DNA from: Laguncularia racemosa
Taxonomy: Eukaryota; Streptophyta; Magnoliopsida; Myrtales; Combretaceae
Direction of reading: 5' to 3'
DNA: 64,000 nucleotides
Assembly: GCA_037954665.1 (NCBI GenBank)
Contig: JBBMOL010000432.1
Coordinates: forward strand, 62,001 to 126,000
Part shown: piece by piece, positions 11,976 through 22,903 of the stretch
Layout: the number at the start of each line of letters is the position of its first letter
Numbering within the stretch: position 1 is the first letter of the stretch
The notes under the pieces: generated by a model
The model's input: only the letters and a program-made list of their open reading frames with translations
Databases searched by the model: none
What the model was told of the DNA's origin: nothing
Translations under genes and position numbers: made by a program

Positions 11976-12914
11976 ATGGTTCAAGGTGCCACCAGCTGCG
12001 ACATCTACTGTTTGTCTTGTTTGATAGTTCAACCCATTATAAAATATCTGAACTTGAAGCTACTCTAGGATCCCATGGTGTGGGCATTTCTGCATTGAGT
12101 CCTTGAATCTCTCCCAGGTTTCATACAACGTCTCCATGTCATATTGATGATAAGATTGAATCTCAGCTCGAAGTTTAGCGGTCTTTGAAGGAGGGAAGAA
12201 TTTGTCCATAAACTTCTTAATCAGACCTTGCCATGTAGTAATGGAGTTCCTCGGTAAAGAATTCAGCCATTGCTTAGCCTTGCCTTTCAAAGAGAATGGG
12301 AAGAGCCTAAGGCGGATCGCATCAACACTAACTCCATTAAATTTGAAGGTATCGCATATCTCCAGAAAGAGTTGGATATGCGCATTTGGATCTTCATCCT
12401 GTAAACCATCAAATTGAGTATATTGCTGCACCATCTGAATCATGGTAGGCTTAAGATCAAAATTATTTGCCTCCACTCGAGGACGGACTATGCTAGAGTT
12501 AACGCCTATCAAGTTTGGCCTGGCAAAATCAGAATTGGTTCTAGGTGGCTCATTAACTCGGCCATCTCTATTATCAACCAGTTGATGATTCGGGGGATCC
12601 ACAACAACATTTCCTTGATTCATCTCTTGAGCACGATTATTGACTTGATCAGCCATTTCTTCCTTCAGTGATTCTCCTTGAATACCAAATGATGTTGACT
12701 CAGTCGAGTGTTGCTTTTTCTGATAACGGCGAATAATTTTCTCTGGCTCAGGATTAAAAACAGCAAGTTCCTTGGAGCGACTTCTGGTCATGCACTGTAA
12801 ATGTAATACAAATCAATTATGAGCTCCAAATTCTCAGGAAGAAAAGGGAAAAAAGATAAGAAAGAAAGAAATTGGTTAAATTAATAAGTAAAAAGTGTTT
12901 CTAATATTGGCGTA

Positions 12915-12932
12915 TCCCCGGCAACGGCACCA
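12915..12932 (-). promoter_or_regulatory. H primer-binding site, tRNA-Asp type
   Basis: Minus strand TGGTGCCGTTGCCGGGGA, six bases inside the 5' LTR. It differs at one base from the usual Athila PBS TGGCGCCGTTGCCGGGGA, complementary to the 3' end of tRNA-Asp. Confidence 0.88.
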
Positions 12933-12938
12933 AAAACT

Positions 12939-13892
12939 TGATCATTGCCAATCGTAGTTTTAATAAATTGAATTCTTGTTCTTAATCCTACTACGAAGTA
13001 ATAGGCAAATGCACCTATCGTAGCGTAATATAGCGAGTAAGCACAAAGTCGTCCCTCAGAGATACACCAACTACTAGTACTAACTCCGTTCCTATTATCT
13101 AACCGCCGCTTAATAATGTTGGTTGAAACTTAATTACTCTAATCTTAAAACTAATAACTCACTAACAACAATGGTTTTGAAGATTTATCAATTAACAAAA
13201 GCAACCTAGATCTTATTCTACTCCTTCTCTATCATGTAATTCATTAGATTTCTGAAGATTGTCATAATTGACTTCTTATACTGTCGAATTCTCTAGTCAA
13301 GTTAACTACTTTCTCAAGTATATTAACCTATCTAATCCTAGGTTTATCAAATAGGATCTCTCCTTAGTTAATAACAACCTAAAATTGCATAAAGCACATG
13401 AATGCGCATCAAAATAATCAATGTAAACAAAAGACTCTTGTTTCCTATCTCTAGAAGAACAATCAAATCTCATTAATTGCATTAGATCTAATCATATGAG
13501 AAATTTCTCAATTAACTAATATGATATCATGCATAAATTCATATTCCGGATCTATGAATCTAAGAAACAATTGAAGAGCATGCAATTAATCATAAGAAAG
13601 TCAACAACTTTGCATTAATGACCAAATCTTCATCAGATGACAGAGAAGTTTCAAATAAATCTAGATCTAGGGTCTAGTCCTCCATAAATTGGACAAAAGA
13701 AATGCAATTACTAGAAGAATAGATAAAATTCATGGTCACAACCCTTAAAGATAGAATCTTCTTCTTCGTGGGTCTTCATTCTCCCTTGGAATTGACAGAA
13801 TCTTCTTTCCCTTGCTGTTATGAGAGTGAGAGAAATGAAAAATTCGTAACCTCTGTTTCTAGGGCAACTAACGGTCTATTTATACATGTACC
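12939..13892 (-). repeat. H 5' LTR, R/U5-side part
   Basis: First 954 bp of the right LTR, closely matching 3416-4365. It is broken by element I at the TATA box (TATACATGTACC). The rest is at 20795-21283. Confidence 0.93.
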
Positions 13893-14744
13893 TGATACGA
13901 ACTACGCCAACCCGTGACGAAACCCAATACCAATATGTTCGGAAATTCGTTACCTAAGACGCCCAAACACCTAAAGTGGAAACCGCGACCCGTTGTCTAT
14001 AAGCGAGACAAGAACCTTGGTATAATGTGAAGACGCCACAATTGGGATGAAAGACCGATTGATAAGTCGGGATGAACGCCACGGAAATAAAATCCGATAA
14101 GTTCTAGTTAGTTCTTGAAGAACCAAGAGAGGAGCCTCTCAAAGATGTTTAATGTTCTAAGATGTATGTTCTTTGTTGTTCTAAACCCTAGGAGCTTTTC
14201 TACTAGGGTTACAATTCGTGAAAAACAAGTCCGAAATGACGTAGCTTAGATAAGTTGTGTAAAAACACGAAAACAGAACAAGCTGGCCGGCAGGGGATAC
14301 ACGACCGTGTACACGACCGTGTACTTAGGCCATGTACTTTTCTGTGTACATTCCGGTCACATACACGACCGTGTACTTTTGGTCGTATATCTTTCTGTGG
14401 ATTTGCTCGTCTCCATACACGACCGTGCCTTTTAGCCGTGTATCTAGCCGTGTATGATTCTGTGCAATCTTGGAATTCCTACACGGCCGTGCCTTGAACA
14501 TACATGCCCTCTTCAACCCATGTCCGGTGTGGCTTGTATAAAAGCAAGGGTCTTCCCATGGTTGTTCCAATCCGTTCCAACTTCATGATTGCTCCAATCC
14601 TTTTCGGCTTCATGGACAACCTTTATCAACCCGTTAAGTGCTTCCTTGAATCGTTTCGCTTGATTTCTTGTGATCGGTCCAAGCGGCACTTCAAGAGGAT
14701 CCACATTTCTTCTTCCGGCTTGGCTCTCATCATGGATCTCATCA
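13893..14744 (-). repeat. I 3' LTR
   Basis: 852 bp; reads TGATGAGATCC...CGTATCA on minus. It contains about a dozen CACGACCGTG or CACGGCCGTG palindromes at 14296-14500. The polyprotein frame (ITRNQAKRFKEALNGLIK) runs through its first 230 bp. Confidence 0.95.
14296..14500. repeat. CACG(A/G)CCGTG palindrome array in the I LTR
   Basis: Copies of ATACACGACCGTGTAC alternate with linkers of 10-40 bp. Equivalent arrays are at 20365-20560 and 24905-25125 in the other two copies of this LTR. In element orientation the array lies upstream of the TATA box. Confidence 0.9.
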
Positions 14745-15534
14745 TTCCCCTCCTCTTGAAAAGGATTTGTCCTCAAATCATTGCCTGCATCAAATGGACT
14801 CAGATCAATGACATAAAATGTGACACTTACTGGATACTCACCTGGTAAATTTTTCTTATAGGCATGATCATTGATTTTCTCAACTTGGATCTCCTCTGCA
14901 ATGGAAAACTCTCCTTGCTAAAATGCACCCAAACCCAATCTCCAGGCTGAAAAATCTTAGGTATCCTGTCCTTGTTCACCCTTGAAGCGACCTTGGCATT
15001 TTGTTTGACAATCCTAATCTTTACCTGTGCATGTAGCTTTCTCACGAAATCTGCCTTAGAATCAGCATCAAAACTCACAGACTTGTTAAGTGGCAATGAC
15101 AATAAATAATTATGATTCAGTAGGTTAAAACCAAACACAATCTCAAATGGTGAACAATGAATAATGCTATTTAAAGCCCTATTACATGCAAACTCCACAA
15201 ATGGTAGGCAATCTTTCCAAGTCCTAATGTTCTTCTCTATGATTGCCCCTAACAATTGAATTAAAGTCCTGTTAACCACCTCAATTTGCCCATCAGTTTG
15301 TTGGTGACAGATAGTCGAAAACATCCGTTTAGTTCCCAACTTTTTCCACAATACTCTCTAAAAATGACTCAAAAATTTCTCCTCTTGATCACTAACAATG
15401 CTTCTGGGTATACCATGCGGACGCACTACCTTTCTAAAGAACAAATCAACAATGTGTATAGCATCATCAGTTTTATGACAAGGAATGAAATGAACCATTT
15501 TAGTAATCCTATCCACAACCACAAAAATAGAATC
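14513..15534 (-). pseudogene. I integrase catalytic core and C-terminal tail
   Basis: Continues from the upstream ORF across a stop near 15533. Visible integrase motifs: HGIPRSIVSD with the second catalytic Asp, then after a stop near 15360 an open frame (15351-14827) with MFSTICHQQTDGQIEVVNRT containing the third acidic residue, LPFVEFACNRALNS, SPFEIVFGFN and the C-terminal GDWVWVHFSKESFP segment. Further on, ITRNQAKRFKEALNGLIK (14776-14513) is the usual polyprotein end and is encoded inside the 3' LTR. No chromodomain is recognisable. Stops make it inactive. Confidence 0.88.
14745..14757 (-). promoter_or_regulatory. I polypurine tract
   Basis: Minus strand AAGAGGAGGGGAA adjoins LTR start TGATGAG. 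It lies inside the polyprotein frame. Confidence 0.8.
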
Positions 15535-17175
15535 TCAACCATGCCTAGACCTTGGTAATCCTAACACAAAATCTATGGAAATGTCTATCCAAGGCTCATG
15601 AGGAATGACACTAGACTCATATAACCAATCTAAGAAGTCATCTAAACAAGGAATAGGATGACGATACTTTACCGTAAGGTTGTTGATGGCGCGGGAGTCA
15701 ACACACATTCTCCATGTCCCATCCTTCTTAGGCACCAAAATCACAGGCACTGCATATGGACTTATGCCTTCTCTCACGTATCCCTTCTCCATTAACTCAT
15801 CTACCTGCCTTTGGAGTTCCTTCGGAAAGAAATTTTCAAAATCCTGCACAAGAGACACAACCACATTAGGCAAAGAGTTAGATAAGTCGTTAGTAGTCAA
15901 ACATGTTTCCTTACAAACCAGCAACAACATAGGTTGCTTCATCACTAATGCTCTCCTCACTACACTCGCTCTTGCCACACAACTCTCCTTTTGCAAGGCT
16001 ACCCTCTCCTTTTCACTCACCACCAAAGTTGATTCCCCTTCAACTTGGCCTCTCACACTCTTTCCAGCCTTCCTCTCCATTTCCTTTTGATCTTGACTCT
16101 TATATTCCTTTTTCTTCTCATTGTCTTTTGCTCTCTCACTCTCACTCTGCTTTTCACTCACCTTATGTTCTGCAAAAGACTGTTGTAGCTGCAACTGGTC
16201 CTCATACACTTGTTTGGGTGTTAACAGTTTAAGATTAAAGCTTTTCCCCTGGTGAACGAGTGTATACTTGTTAGAAAAGCCATCATGAACAACCTTGCTA
16301 TCAAATTGCCATGGCCTCCCCAAAAACACATGACATGCTTGCATTGGCACTACATCACATAACACCTCATCCTCATACCTACCAATGCAAAAACCAATCA
16401 AGGCTTGCTTACTCACCTTAGTCTCACCACTATCATTCAGCCACTGCAATTTATATGGACTAGGGTGTCTAACAGTTTTGAGCCCCAGCCTCTCAACAAT
16501 AAAAGTGCTCACTACATTGGTGCAACTTCCTCCATCAATGATCAAACTACATATGTGATCTCCTAGATAACATCTAGTATGAAATATATTCTCTCTTTGC
16601 ACCTCCTCTTCTTCCTTCACCTGGACACTCAACGCTCGCTTCACTACTGCCACTAGCCTTCCTATTGTAGGCTCCTCATCATCACTAGCATCCTCTAATG
16701 GAGGCATATCATCTTCTTCACTATCCCCCTCAGTCTCATACTCTCCATCATCACGCAAAATCATCATACGCCTATTTGGACATTGACTAGCAATATGGCC
16801 TCTACCTTGGCATTTAAAACATCTAATGTCACGATTTCTAGAAGTAGAAGATTCAGGGTTACCTTGGTTACCAAGAGTAGAACCCGCTTGCCTCAGCTTC
16901 CCTTTTGGTTTGGTGGGTAAAGGCTTTTCTTCTTTCTTCCATTGGTTGGTCTTCCAAGTGAATGAACCATTACCCTGTGGAAACCGTGCATTACTACTAC
17001 CTTTCCTCTTATGCTGGTTCTCAACCTTTATAGCCATGTGAACCATATCCTCCAATTCTACATAATGCTGCAATTCAACCACATTTTGGATTTCTCTATT
17101 CAACCCCGCAAGAAACCTAGCCATTGTAGCGTCTCTATCCTCCTCTACATTCGCCCTAATCATAGTGACTTCCAT
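15535..17175 (-). pseudogene. I gag C-terminus, zinc knuckle, protease and truncated RT fused in frame to integrase
   Basis: A 546-codon open frame. In order: end of Retrotrans_gag (FLAGLNREIQNVVELQHYVE), CCHC zinc knuckle CFKCQGRGHIASQC at about residues 119-132, acidic linker, retropepsin IIDGGSCTNVVS near residue 213 with HVFLGRPWQFDSKVVHDGF, RT N-terminus ELMEKGYVREGISPYAVPVI then VPKKDGTWRMCVDSRAINN. After PIPCLDDFLD the frame passes directly to PWIDISIDFVLGLPRSRHG of integrase. The RT palm with YVDD, RNase H and the integrase zinc finger are gone without loss of frame. A smaller deletion just before ELQRQVDELM removes the usual GLPP segment. The M at 17175 is internal; the true start is at about 17850. 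Confidence 0.92.
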
Positions 17176-17850
17176 CTCCTTGAAATACTCATCTACACTT
17201 CGGCTTGCCTACCTCAGAGTTTGGAACTTGTTGTGCAATTCACGATAGTAATACGCAGGCACAAACCGCTTCTTCATCAATCTTTTCATCTCTTCCCAAG
17301 ACTCAATAGGTGGCTCGCCACTCCTTCTCCTATTCAACATTAGTTGATCCCACCACACTATAGCATAATCCGAAAACTCAATGGCAGCAAGTTTTACTTT
17401 CTTTCTCCCACTATAGTTGTGACAATCAAACACCATCTCCACCTTTTTCTCCCACTCTAAGTACGCTTCGGGATCATTCTTCCCTTAGAAAGGAGGAATC
17501 TTCATCTTTATGCTACTTAATTGATCATCTTCTCTATTCCTATCTCCTCTATCTTCCCAATCCCTAGTTCCTCTATTCCGACCACTATATCCTCTATAAC
17601 TACCAATAGAAGGCTCATCAAAGTCATCATCCGACATTTCATCTCCACCCCTCGGTACTCTCCTAGAACGACTCTCCCTCTTACGCCCTTGGAATACGTT
17701 TGTGGATTGCTCTAGTCTTTGCTCTACCATCTCATGAATTTGTTCCATTCCCTCTTGGAACATCCTCTTCATCTCACCCCTCAACGCCTCAATTACTAAC
17801 CTAGCATCAAACCTTCCCCTCTCACCTTTAGGAGAATGTTGTCTCGACAT
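17176..17850 (-). pseudogene. I gag N-terminal half
   Basis: The likely start is ATG at 17850 (MSRQHSPKGERGRFDARLVI) rather than the ATG 30 bp upstream, because the family Gag begins this way. The N-terminus is basic and acidic (RKRESRSRRVPRGGDEMSDD). A stop near 17485 breaks KIPPF from the gag core, which continues at 17442 with MVFDCHNYSGRKKVKLAAIE, YAIVWWDQLMLNRRRSGEPP and KRFVPAYYYRELHNKFQTLR. Another stop near 17208 precedes the 15535-17175 frame. Only two or three point changes separate it from a continuous gag. Confidence 0.88.
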
Positions 17851-18307
17851 TGTCCCTGCAAAAAAGATTAGTACTAACACAAATATATATATAATTAAAC
17901 CTCACGATACACTCCCTTACGTGTTTCGCTCAAATGATGATATCACACAGTCACTCGTGTATTCTCACAAATAATGATGATATTAACTCGCCAATTTTCT
18001 CTTCTCAATTCTCTTGGAACTAACTCAAACTACACCAATTTCCTTCCGTAGAATTCAAAACAACTCTAGGGTTTGTAAATTTTCCTCTATTTTTCTATTC
18101 GAATTTTTTTTTGTCTCTGTTTTGCTTTTGATCACGTTTCTCTTGTCTTTCTTTTCTTTTCTCTTCCTTTTTTTTTGTCGTGATTTTTACTCTTTTTTTT
18201 TTTTAACAATCACCTAGTCGATATTACACTATCAAAAGACAATCAATACTACGAAAGTGAATACGATAATTGATATGAACGATTGGAGTTAGGGTTTTTG
18301 ATATTAC
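17851..18307 (-). other. I leader, proximal part
   Basis: Noncoding leader between gag start and J2, with a T-rich run at 18075-18205 (plus-strand view). The remainder of the leader is at 19906-19946. Confidence 0.7.
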
Positions 18308-19905
18308 TGATCCACGCAAAAAGAGATATAAAATGAGTGTGAATAAATACCAGCAAGTGTACCGGATCGGATCAAGTAATATAGTGAGAGAAGAGTGTCG
18401 AACCACGAAGATTGATTAAGTAATAGACCTATATCAATTTCTACTATTATTTAGGCAATGATATTTGATGAGAATTGAATGAATTTTACTAATTGCTCAA
18501 AAAGAGAATTGTGTTTGCAAAATGATGAATTGATGGTGGGAAATAGAATCCACCCTAATTCTACTAATCATATTGCCTTCATGTTATAATAACTCATAGC
18601 TATATGGATTTTCACAAGAAATTAAAAAAACCTTAATCCTTTATCAAGTTTTAAAGTATCATAACCCCAATTTGATTTAATAGCTCCCACTAATTTAAAT
18701 CAATGGAGGATTCTAATTCACAATCATAAATTTCCCAATTATATGATTGCCTAATATCTTTAAAATAATTTCTCCTAATCCTTTAGTGAAAAATTTAATA
18801 AAAATATTGCATGAAACACTTAGGTCAATTTCTAATAAAATTCAATAACGCTGCTTCCGCATGAATTATTAAATCTTACTTAGGAATTCCTGATAAAACC
18901 TAAATTTCTCTTTCGAGTCATTTACATTCCTATGCATTGATTTCAATTACAAAATACAATTCATAGCAGGACTTCTTATATGAAAAATTCGTATATCTAT
19001 ATGTCCTATAACATGAATACAATGATCATTTTAGTTTGAATTATGGCTTCATCATGTTTCCCATAAGGATGATTTAGAACATTATAGTATGAGTTGCATA
19101 AAAACAATTGAAATAAAGAGGTGCAATGGAATTCATATCGAACAACAAGAATAAACTAATAAATGGCATAAAAGAAAATAAAGTAAATGAAACAATTGCT
19201 ATAATCTTCAAGGGTTGTAGAACTTCAATCTTCCAAAATGATTCCTCGAATTCTTCAATTGAAAACAAACTTCAGCAAAATAACATTATTTCTTCAAACT
19301 AAAATTTGGAATAACATGAAATGTAAAGGAATTAAAGAGAATGTAAAATCCTAAATTTCCTAAGGGAATTCTAACGATTCAAAAGAAAGACAAATGATGC
19401 TAAAAGAAAGAAGAAAAAACAAAGGATGCTAAACAAAAGGGATTCTAAACAAAAGGGGATGCTCCCAAGGTTCACACAAGGGGCCTATTTATAGATCCAA
19501 AGAGGAGGAGGATAAGGTTGATTTGATGAGGAGTTGAGTAAGCAAATTAATTAAGATACGATTTTGGAGAGATTTTCGCAATGGATATCCGGGGAGTAAT
19601 GAAGGCCGGCTCAAAGCCGACGGCCTTGAATGTAGGCCGGCTTTAAGGCCGGCGACTTTAATGCTTTTTGAGGCCGGTTTAATATAGGCTGGCTCAAGGC
19701 CGGCGGCGTTCCGTGCAATCCTCCGCTCGCTTCTTCAATTTTGTGAAAAACTCCTCCAATTAACTTGTAATTTACTTTTGGGTCCTCAAAACCTGAATTT
19801 TCATAATAAACACCATTAAATATCATTTCTTTATATTTTCTTATAATATTGAAATAAATTTAATATAAGTCTAAAAGAAAATATAAGTATAATGTGATCT
19901 TATCA
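18308..19905 (-). mobile_element. J2: solo LTR inserted in the leader of I
   Basis: 1598 bp from TGATCCACGC to CTTATCA with perfect TSD ATTAC at 18303-18307 and 19906-19910. Same family as J1, with an expanded GGCCGGC-type cluster at 19603-19712 and fewer 17-bp minisatellite units. This is the innermost, fifth level of nesting on the left side. Confidence 0.92.
19603..19712. repeat. GGCCGGC palindrome cluster in J2
   Basis: About seven AGGCCGGC-like sites in 110 bp, a GC island in AT-rich surroundings. J1 has a shorter version at 11756-11790. Confidence 0.85.
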
Positions 19906-19946
19906 ATTACCTTCCTCAAACCGAACTGATGTTTTGATAAACCTAA

Positions 19947-19958
19947 GCTCAGATACCA
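19947..19958 (-). promoter_or_regulatory. I primer-binding site
   Basis: Minus strand TGGTATCTGAGC, three bases inside the 5' LTR. One base away from the tRNA-iMet type TGGTATCAGAGC. Confidence 0.85.
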
Positions 19959-19961
19959 AAC

Positions 19962-20789
19962 TGATACGAACCACGCCAACCAGTGACGAAACCCAATACC
20001 AATACGTTCAGAAATTCGTTACCTAAGACGCCCAAACACCTAAAGTGGAAACCGCGACTCGTTGTCTATAAGCGAGACAAGAACCTTGGTATAATGTGAA
20101 GACACCACAATTGGGATGAAAGACCGATTAATAAGTCGGGATGAACGCCACGGAAATAAAATCTAATAAGTTCTAGTTAGTTCTTGAAGAACCAAGAGAG
20201 GAGCCTCTCAAAGATGTTTAATGTTCTAAGATGTATGTTCTTTGTTGTTCTAAACCCTAGGAGCTTTTATACTAAGGTTACAATTCGTGAAAAACAAGTC
20301 CAAAACAACGTAGCTTAGATAAGTTGCGTAAAAACACGAAAACAGAACAAGCTGGCTGGTAGGGGATACACGACCGTGTACTTTGGCCGTGTACTTTTCT
20401 ATGCACATTCCGGTCACATACACGACCGTGTACTTCTGGTCATGTATCATTTTGTGGATTTGCTCGTCTCCATACATGACCATGCCTTTTAGCCATGTAT
20501 GATTCTGTGCAATCTTAGAATTCCTACACGGCCGTGCCTTAAACATACACGCCCTCTTCAACCCGTGTTTGGTGTGGCTTGTATAAAAGCAAGGGTCTTC
20601 CCATGGTTGTTCCAATCCGTTCCAACTTCATGATTGCTCCAATCCTTTTCGGCTTCATGGACAACCTTTATCAACCCGTTAAGTGCTTCCTTGAATTGTT
20701 TTGCTTGATTTCTTGTGATCGGTTTAGGTGGCACTTCAAGAGGATCCACATTTCTTCTTCCAGCTTGGCTCACATCATGGATTTCATCA
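19962..20789 (-). repeat. I 5' LTR
   Basis: 828 bp, TGATGAAATCC...CGTATCA (minus). It is shorter than the 3' LTR because parts of the CACGACCGTG array are missing. Minus-strand TATA box TATAAAAGC near 20260-20275. Confidence 0.94.
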
Positions 20790-21283
20790 GTACCCCGATT
20801 AGATATATACACGAGCGGATACATAAGTAGTGTATCTCGTTCGTGTATCTCATGCTTGCTTCCAAGTGTTCTTATGTGAATATACACAAGCCAGTACATG
20901 GGAGTGTACATTGGTCCTGTATTTGAAACATCATCGAATAGAAGAAAAACTTAGATACACAAGCAAAGTACATGGGTGTGTACTTTGCTCGTGTACTTTC
21001 CAGAAATCCGCTTCAGTATATACAAGTAAAACGACAAAGTGCATGGGCGTGTATCTCGCTTGTGTACTTTCCAGAATTCTTTCTCTTCACATGTAATGTA
21101 TCCAATTCCTTCCAAAATTGCTCTGACTCTTCAAAATTCCTTCCCTTAGCTCCAAAATACTCTAGAGGATCCTGAAATTAACATTCATTCCATTAAGCAT
21201 CCTTTTCTTCAACAAATCATCTAAAAATTCAACAATAAAGCACAATTTCATTACTCTAGATAAGGGTATTTTGCGACTTATCA
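20790..21283 (-). repeat. H 5' LTR, U3-side part
   Basis: Resumes after the GTACC duplicate and matches 4370-4860, including the tacacgagC/GTGTAC array (20805-21070) and the terminal CGACTTATCA. Ends the Athila-like element. Confidence 0.93.
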
Positions 21284-21657
21284 TGTAGTTTCACATACTT
21301 TAGTCCTCGAGGTGGTCTAAATTCCCTACCTAGGTATGGATTAACCTTAAAATTATCATCTTTATCTTCCCTAAGAGCATGATAATCTCCTTCTACTCTT
21401 CTCCTCAAATTTCCTCTAATTGCCCCTTCTTTCTGGACACTCTAAGGAGCTACTCTAGGTGATGCCTGAAGGTTTACCACAAGTGGTGGTGGCAATGTCA
21501 TCCTATCAATTTTTGTTGCCAATGTAGCAACAATTGTGGTAAGGTCCTGAAGTTGCTCATCTAGAGTTCTTCCACTCGTATTTTGACGACCTGGTCTGCC
21601 ACCCACTTGGCTATTGGCCTCATTGCCAATGCCCCCATTCACACCATCATTTGACAT
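21284..21657 (-). pseudogene. P gag N-terminus
   Basis: The open frame starting at 21657 reads MSNDGVNGGIGNEANSQVGG, then GRTLDEQLQDLTTIVATLAT KIDRM. This is the shared Gag start of elements B, C, E, P, Q and R. After a stop near 21441 it continues towards GLKYVKL, where insertion H interrupts just before the FDGRGSADDY segment found at 3409. The helical heptad-like stretch at residues 28-50 may be a coiled coil. Confidence 0.88.
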
Positions 21658-22886
21658 GTTTGTGGATGCGATTTATTTGAAGTACAAATGTAATCTCAAA
21701 TAACTGTAGCATACTCCCTTCACTTCACCATGTCACAACAACACGTTTGGATAACAACACACACACTTGTACACCCACGGTGCAACAAGTCACCAATGCA
21801 ACAAATACTTCTTATCACTTCAAGTATAGTAGAATAATTGAAGCATAAATAAATACTTTCAAGTAGTTAAGATATTGAATTCAACTAAGCAAGTGTTTAA
21901 GCGCTAATACTCAATAACTTTCACACTTAAATGCTTATTTTTGAATTTCAAACTTCACTACTTAACTTTCCTTTCTTGCTAAAGTTTTACACCCATAATG
22001 AGTCTTAATGTGTAGCACCTTACATTACACACAACTCCACAAATTTACACCACCACACATACCTCACTCCTACACGATGCAACCAATTCACTACAACACT
22101 ACTACACGTTGTAACTTTTTTTTTTTTTTAAAACACTCTTTCACCACCACACATACACACAATCATGGTGCACTCACTTCACCACAACACCAATTCACCA
22201 TGTTGCAACACCTTCACTCACATACTCATTACACTACACACACATACCCCCTTTACTTCACGGTGTAACACACACACACATACACACTCTTCCACATGTT
22301 GCAACAACAAAATGTACTCCACTTCCTACAAGTTCTAACCGCAACTTTACACAAATAGGCAGCAATTCAAATTTGAAAATCAAACCACTTCACTAATTGT
22401 AACCCTTTCACAATTGGTAAGAAATGATTTTCAAATTCAAACAAACACTCATTAACTCCTTCAAACTTAATGCATATTTTGAAAATCAAATAACTTCCCT
22501 TTTTCCCACACTACTCAAATTTGGAAATTGCAAATTGTTTCTCCCCAATTCAGAATTACACAATGGAATCACAATAACAAACCTCACAACCTTCCTCACG
22601 CCACAAGCTAGTCACGACAAGAACAAAGGTAATCTTTCAAGTTCACAAAATTGTTAAATTAACAACACTTCTATTCTTCTTTCCTCCCATGAAAATAATT
22701 AATCACAAGAAGATATAACAACCTTCCTAATCCAACTCCAACGAGTAGCAAATCAAAATTCCAATCAAGGTAATTTTCGCAACTCACAAACTACAACAAC
22801 ACAATTGCGGTTCAAAATTTGATTAACCTTAATTCAAGATGAATATCATGAAATCAAACAACAATCAATCCCTTATCTCAACATGT
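21658..22886 (-). other. P leader, AC-rich noncoding
   Basis: About 1.2 kb between PBS and gag. It is rich in CACACA and CAACA on the plus strand, with a T run at 22111-22127. No ORF of interest. The same kind of leader occurs in C, E, Q and R. Confidence 0.7.
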
Positions 22887-22898
22887 GCTCTGATACCA
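22887..22898 (-). promoter_or_regulatory. P primer-binding site, tRNA-iMet
   Basis: Minus strand TGGTATCAGAGC, five bases inside the 5' LTR; an exact match to the usual plant initiator tRNA-Met PBS. Confidence 0.93.
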
Positions 22899-22903
22899 AA
22901 GGA

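Larger units (their letters stand above)
9686..12791 (-). pseudogene. H gag (Athila-like), split by solo LTR J1
   Basis: The start at 12791 (MTRSRSKELAVFNPEPEKII) opens a 243-residue stretch with the Retrotrans_gag pattern FDGLQDEDPNAHIQLFLEIC, LFPFSLKGKAKQWLNSLP and WERFKDSMQKCPHHG. A stop at 12060 follows, then the frame continues VQIFYNGLNYQTRQTVDVAA GGT up to 11976. J1 intervenes, and the frame resumes at 10358 with KTPEESLTLFEDMAANYYEW, then QVDYLGNPIRPQNNPFSNTY. A frameshift near 10020 leads into the spacer LEDLLTKFIKDSEDRQKSLD. Removing J1 and one TSD copy rejoins the domain. Gag would form the particle core. Confidence 0.92.
13893..20789 (-). mobile_element. Element I: Ty3/gypsy (chromovirus-like) element in the H 5' LTR
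   Basis: 6.9 kb, LTRs 13893-14744 and 19962-20789, TSD GTACC perfect at 13888-13892 and 20790-20794. Minus-strand order: 5' LTR, PBS TGGTATCTGAGC, leader (with J2 inserted), gag, protease, start of RT joined to integrase, tail, purine tract, 3' LTR. The middle of pol is missing, so it cannot move by itself. A third copy of its LTR stands alone at 24504-25355. Confidence 0.93.
3416..21283 (-). mobile_element. Element H: Athila-like Ty3/gypsy element inserted in P gag
   Basis: LTRs TGATAAGTCAC...TGATCA (minus) at 3416-4860 and 12939-13892 plus 20795-21283, about 1.44 kb each. TSD TGTAT (3411-3415) and TGTAG (21284-21288), 4 of 5 matching. The tRNA-Asp PBS TGGTGCCGTTGCCGGGGA adjoins the right LTR. 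Internal order on the minus strand is gag, protease, RT, long 3' noncoding region and purine tract. RNase H and integrase are deleted, so it is non-autonomous. It was later hit by J1 in gag and by I in the 5' LTR. Athila assignment rests on the PBS, the gag/protease sequence and the conserved post-pol block near 7600-7660. Confidence 0.9.

Noticed and set aside
14504..14848. Plus ORF of 114 codons, and copies at 20579 and 25145
   Set aside because: Complement of the ITRNQAKRFKEALNG tail in the I LTR; repeats wherever the LTR does.
15680..17343. Plus-strand ORFs 15680-16090, 15948-16232, 16826-17041 and 17011-17343
   Set aside because: Antisense to the long gag-protease-integrase frame of element I.
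18014..18217. Phe/Leu-rich ORF resembling a membrane segment
   Set aside because: Translation of the T-rich leader of element I; composition alone explains the hydrophobicity.
22008..22268. His/Thr-rich plus ORF
   Set aside because: Low-complexity translation of the AC-rich leader of P; the gene direction is minus.
22887..22898. Possible tRNA-Met gene fragments
   Set aside because: Only 12-base primer-binding sites next to LTR ends; no cloverleaf sequence around any of them.
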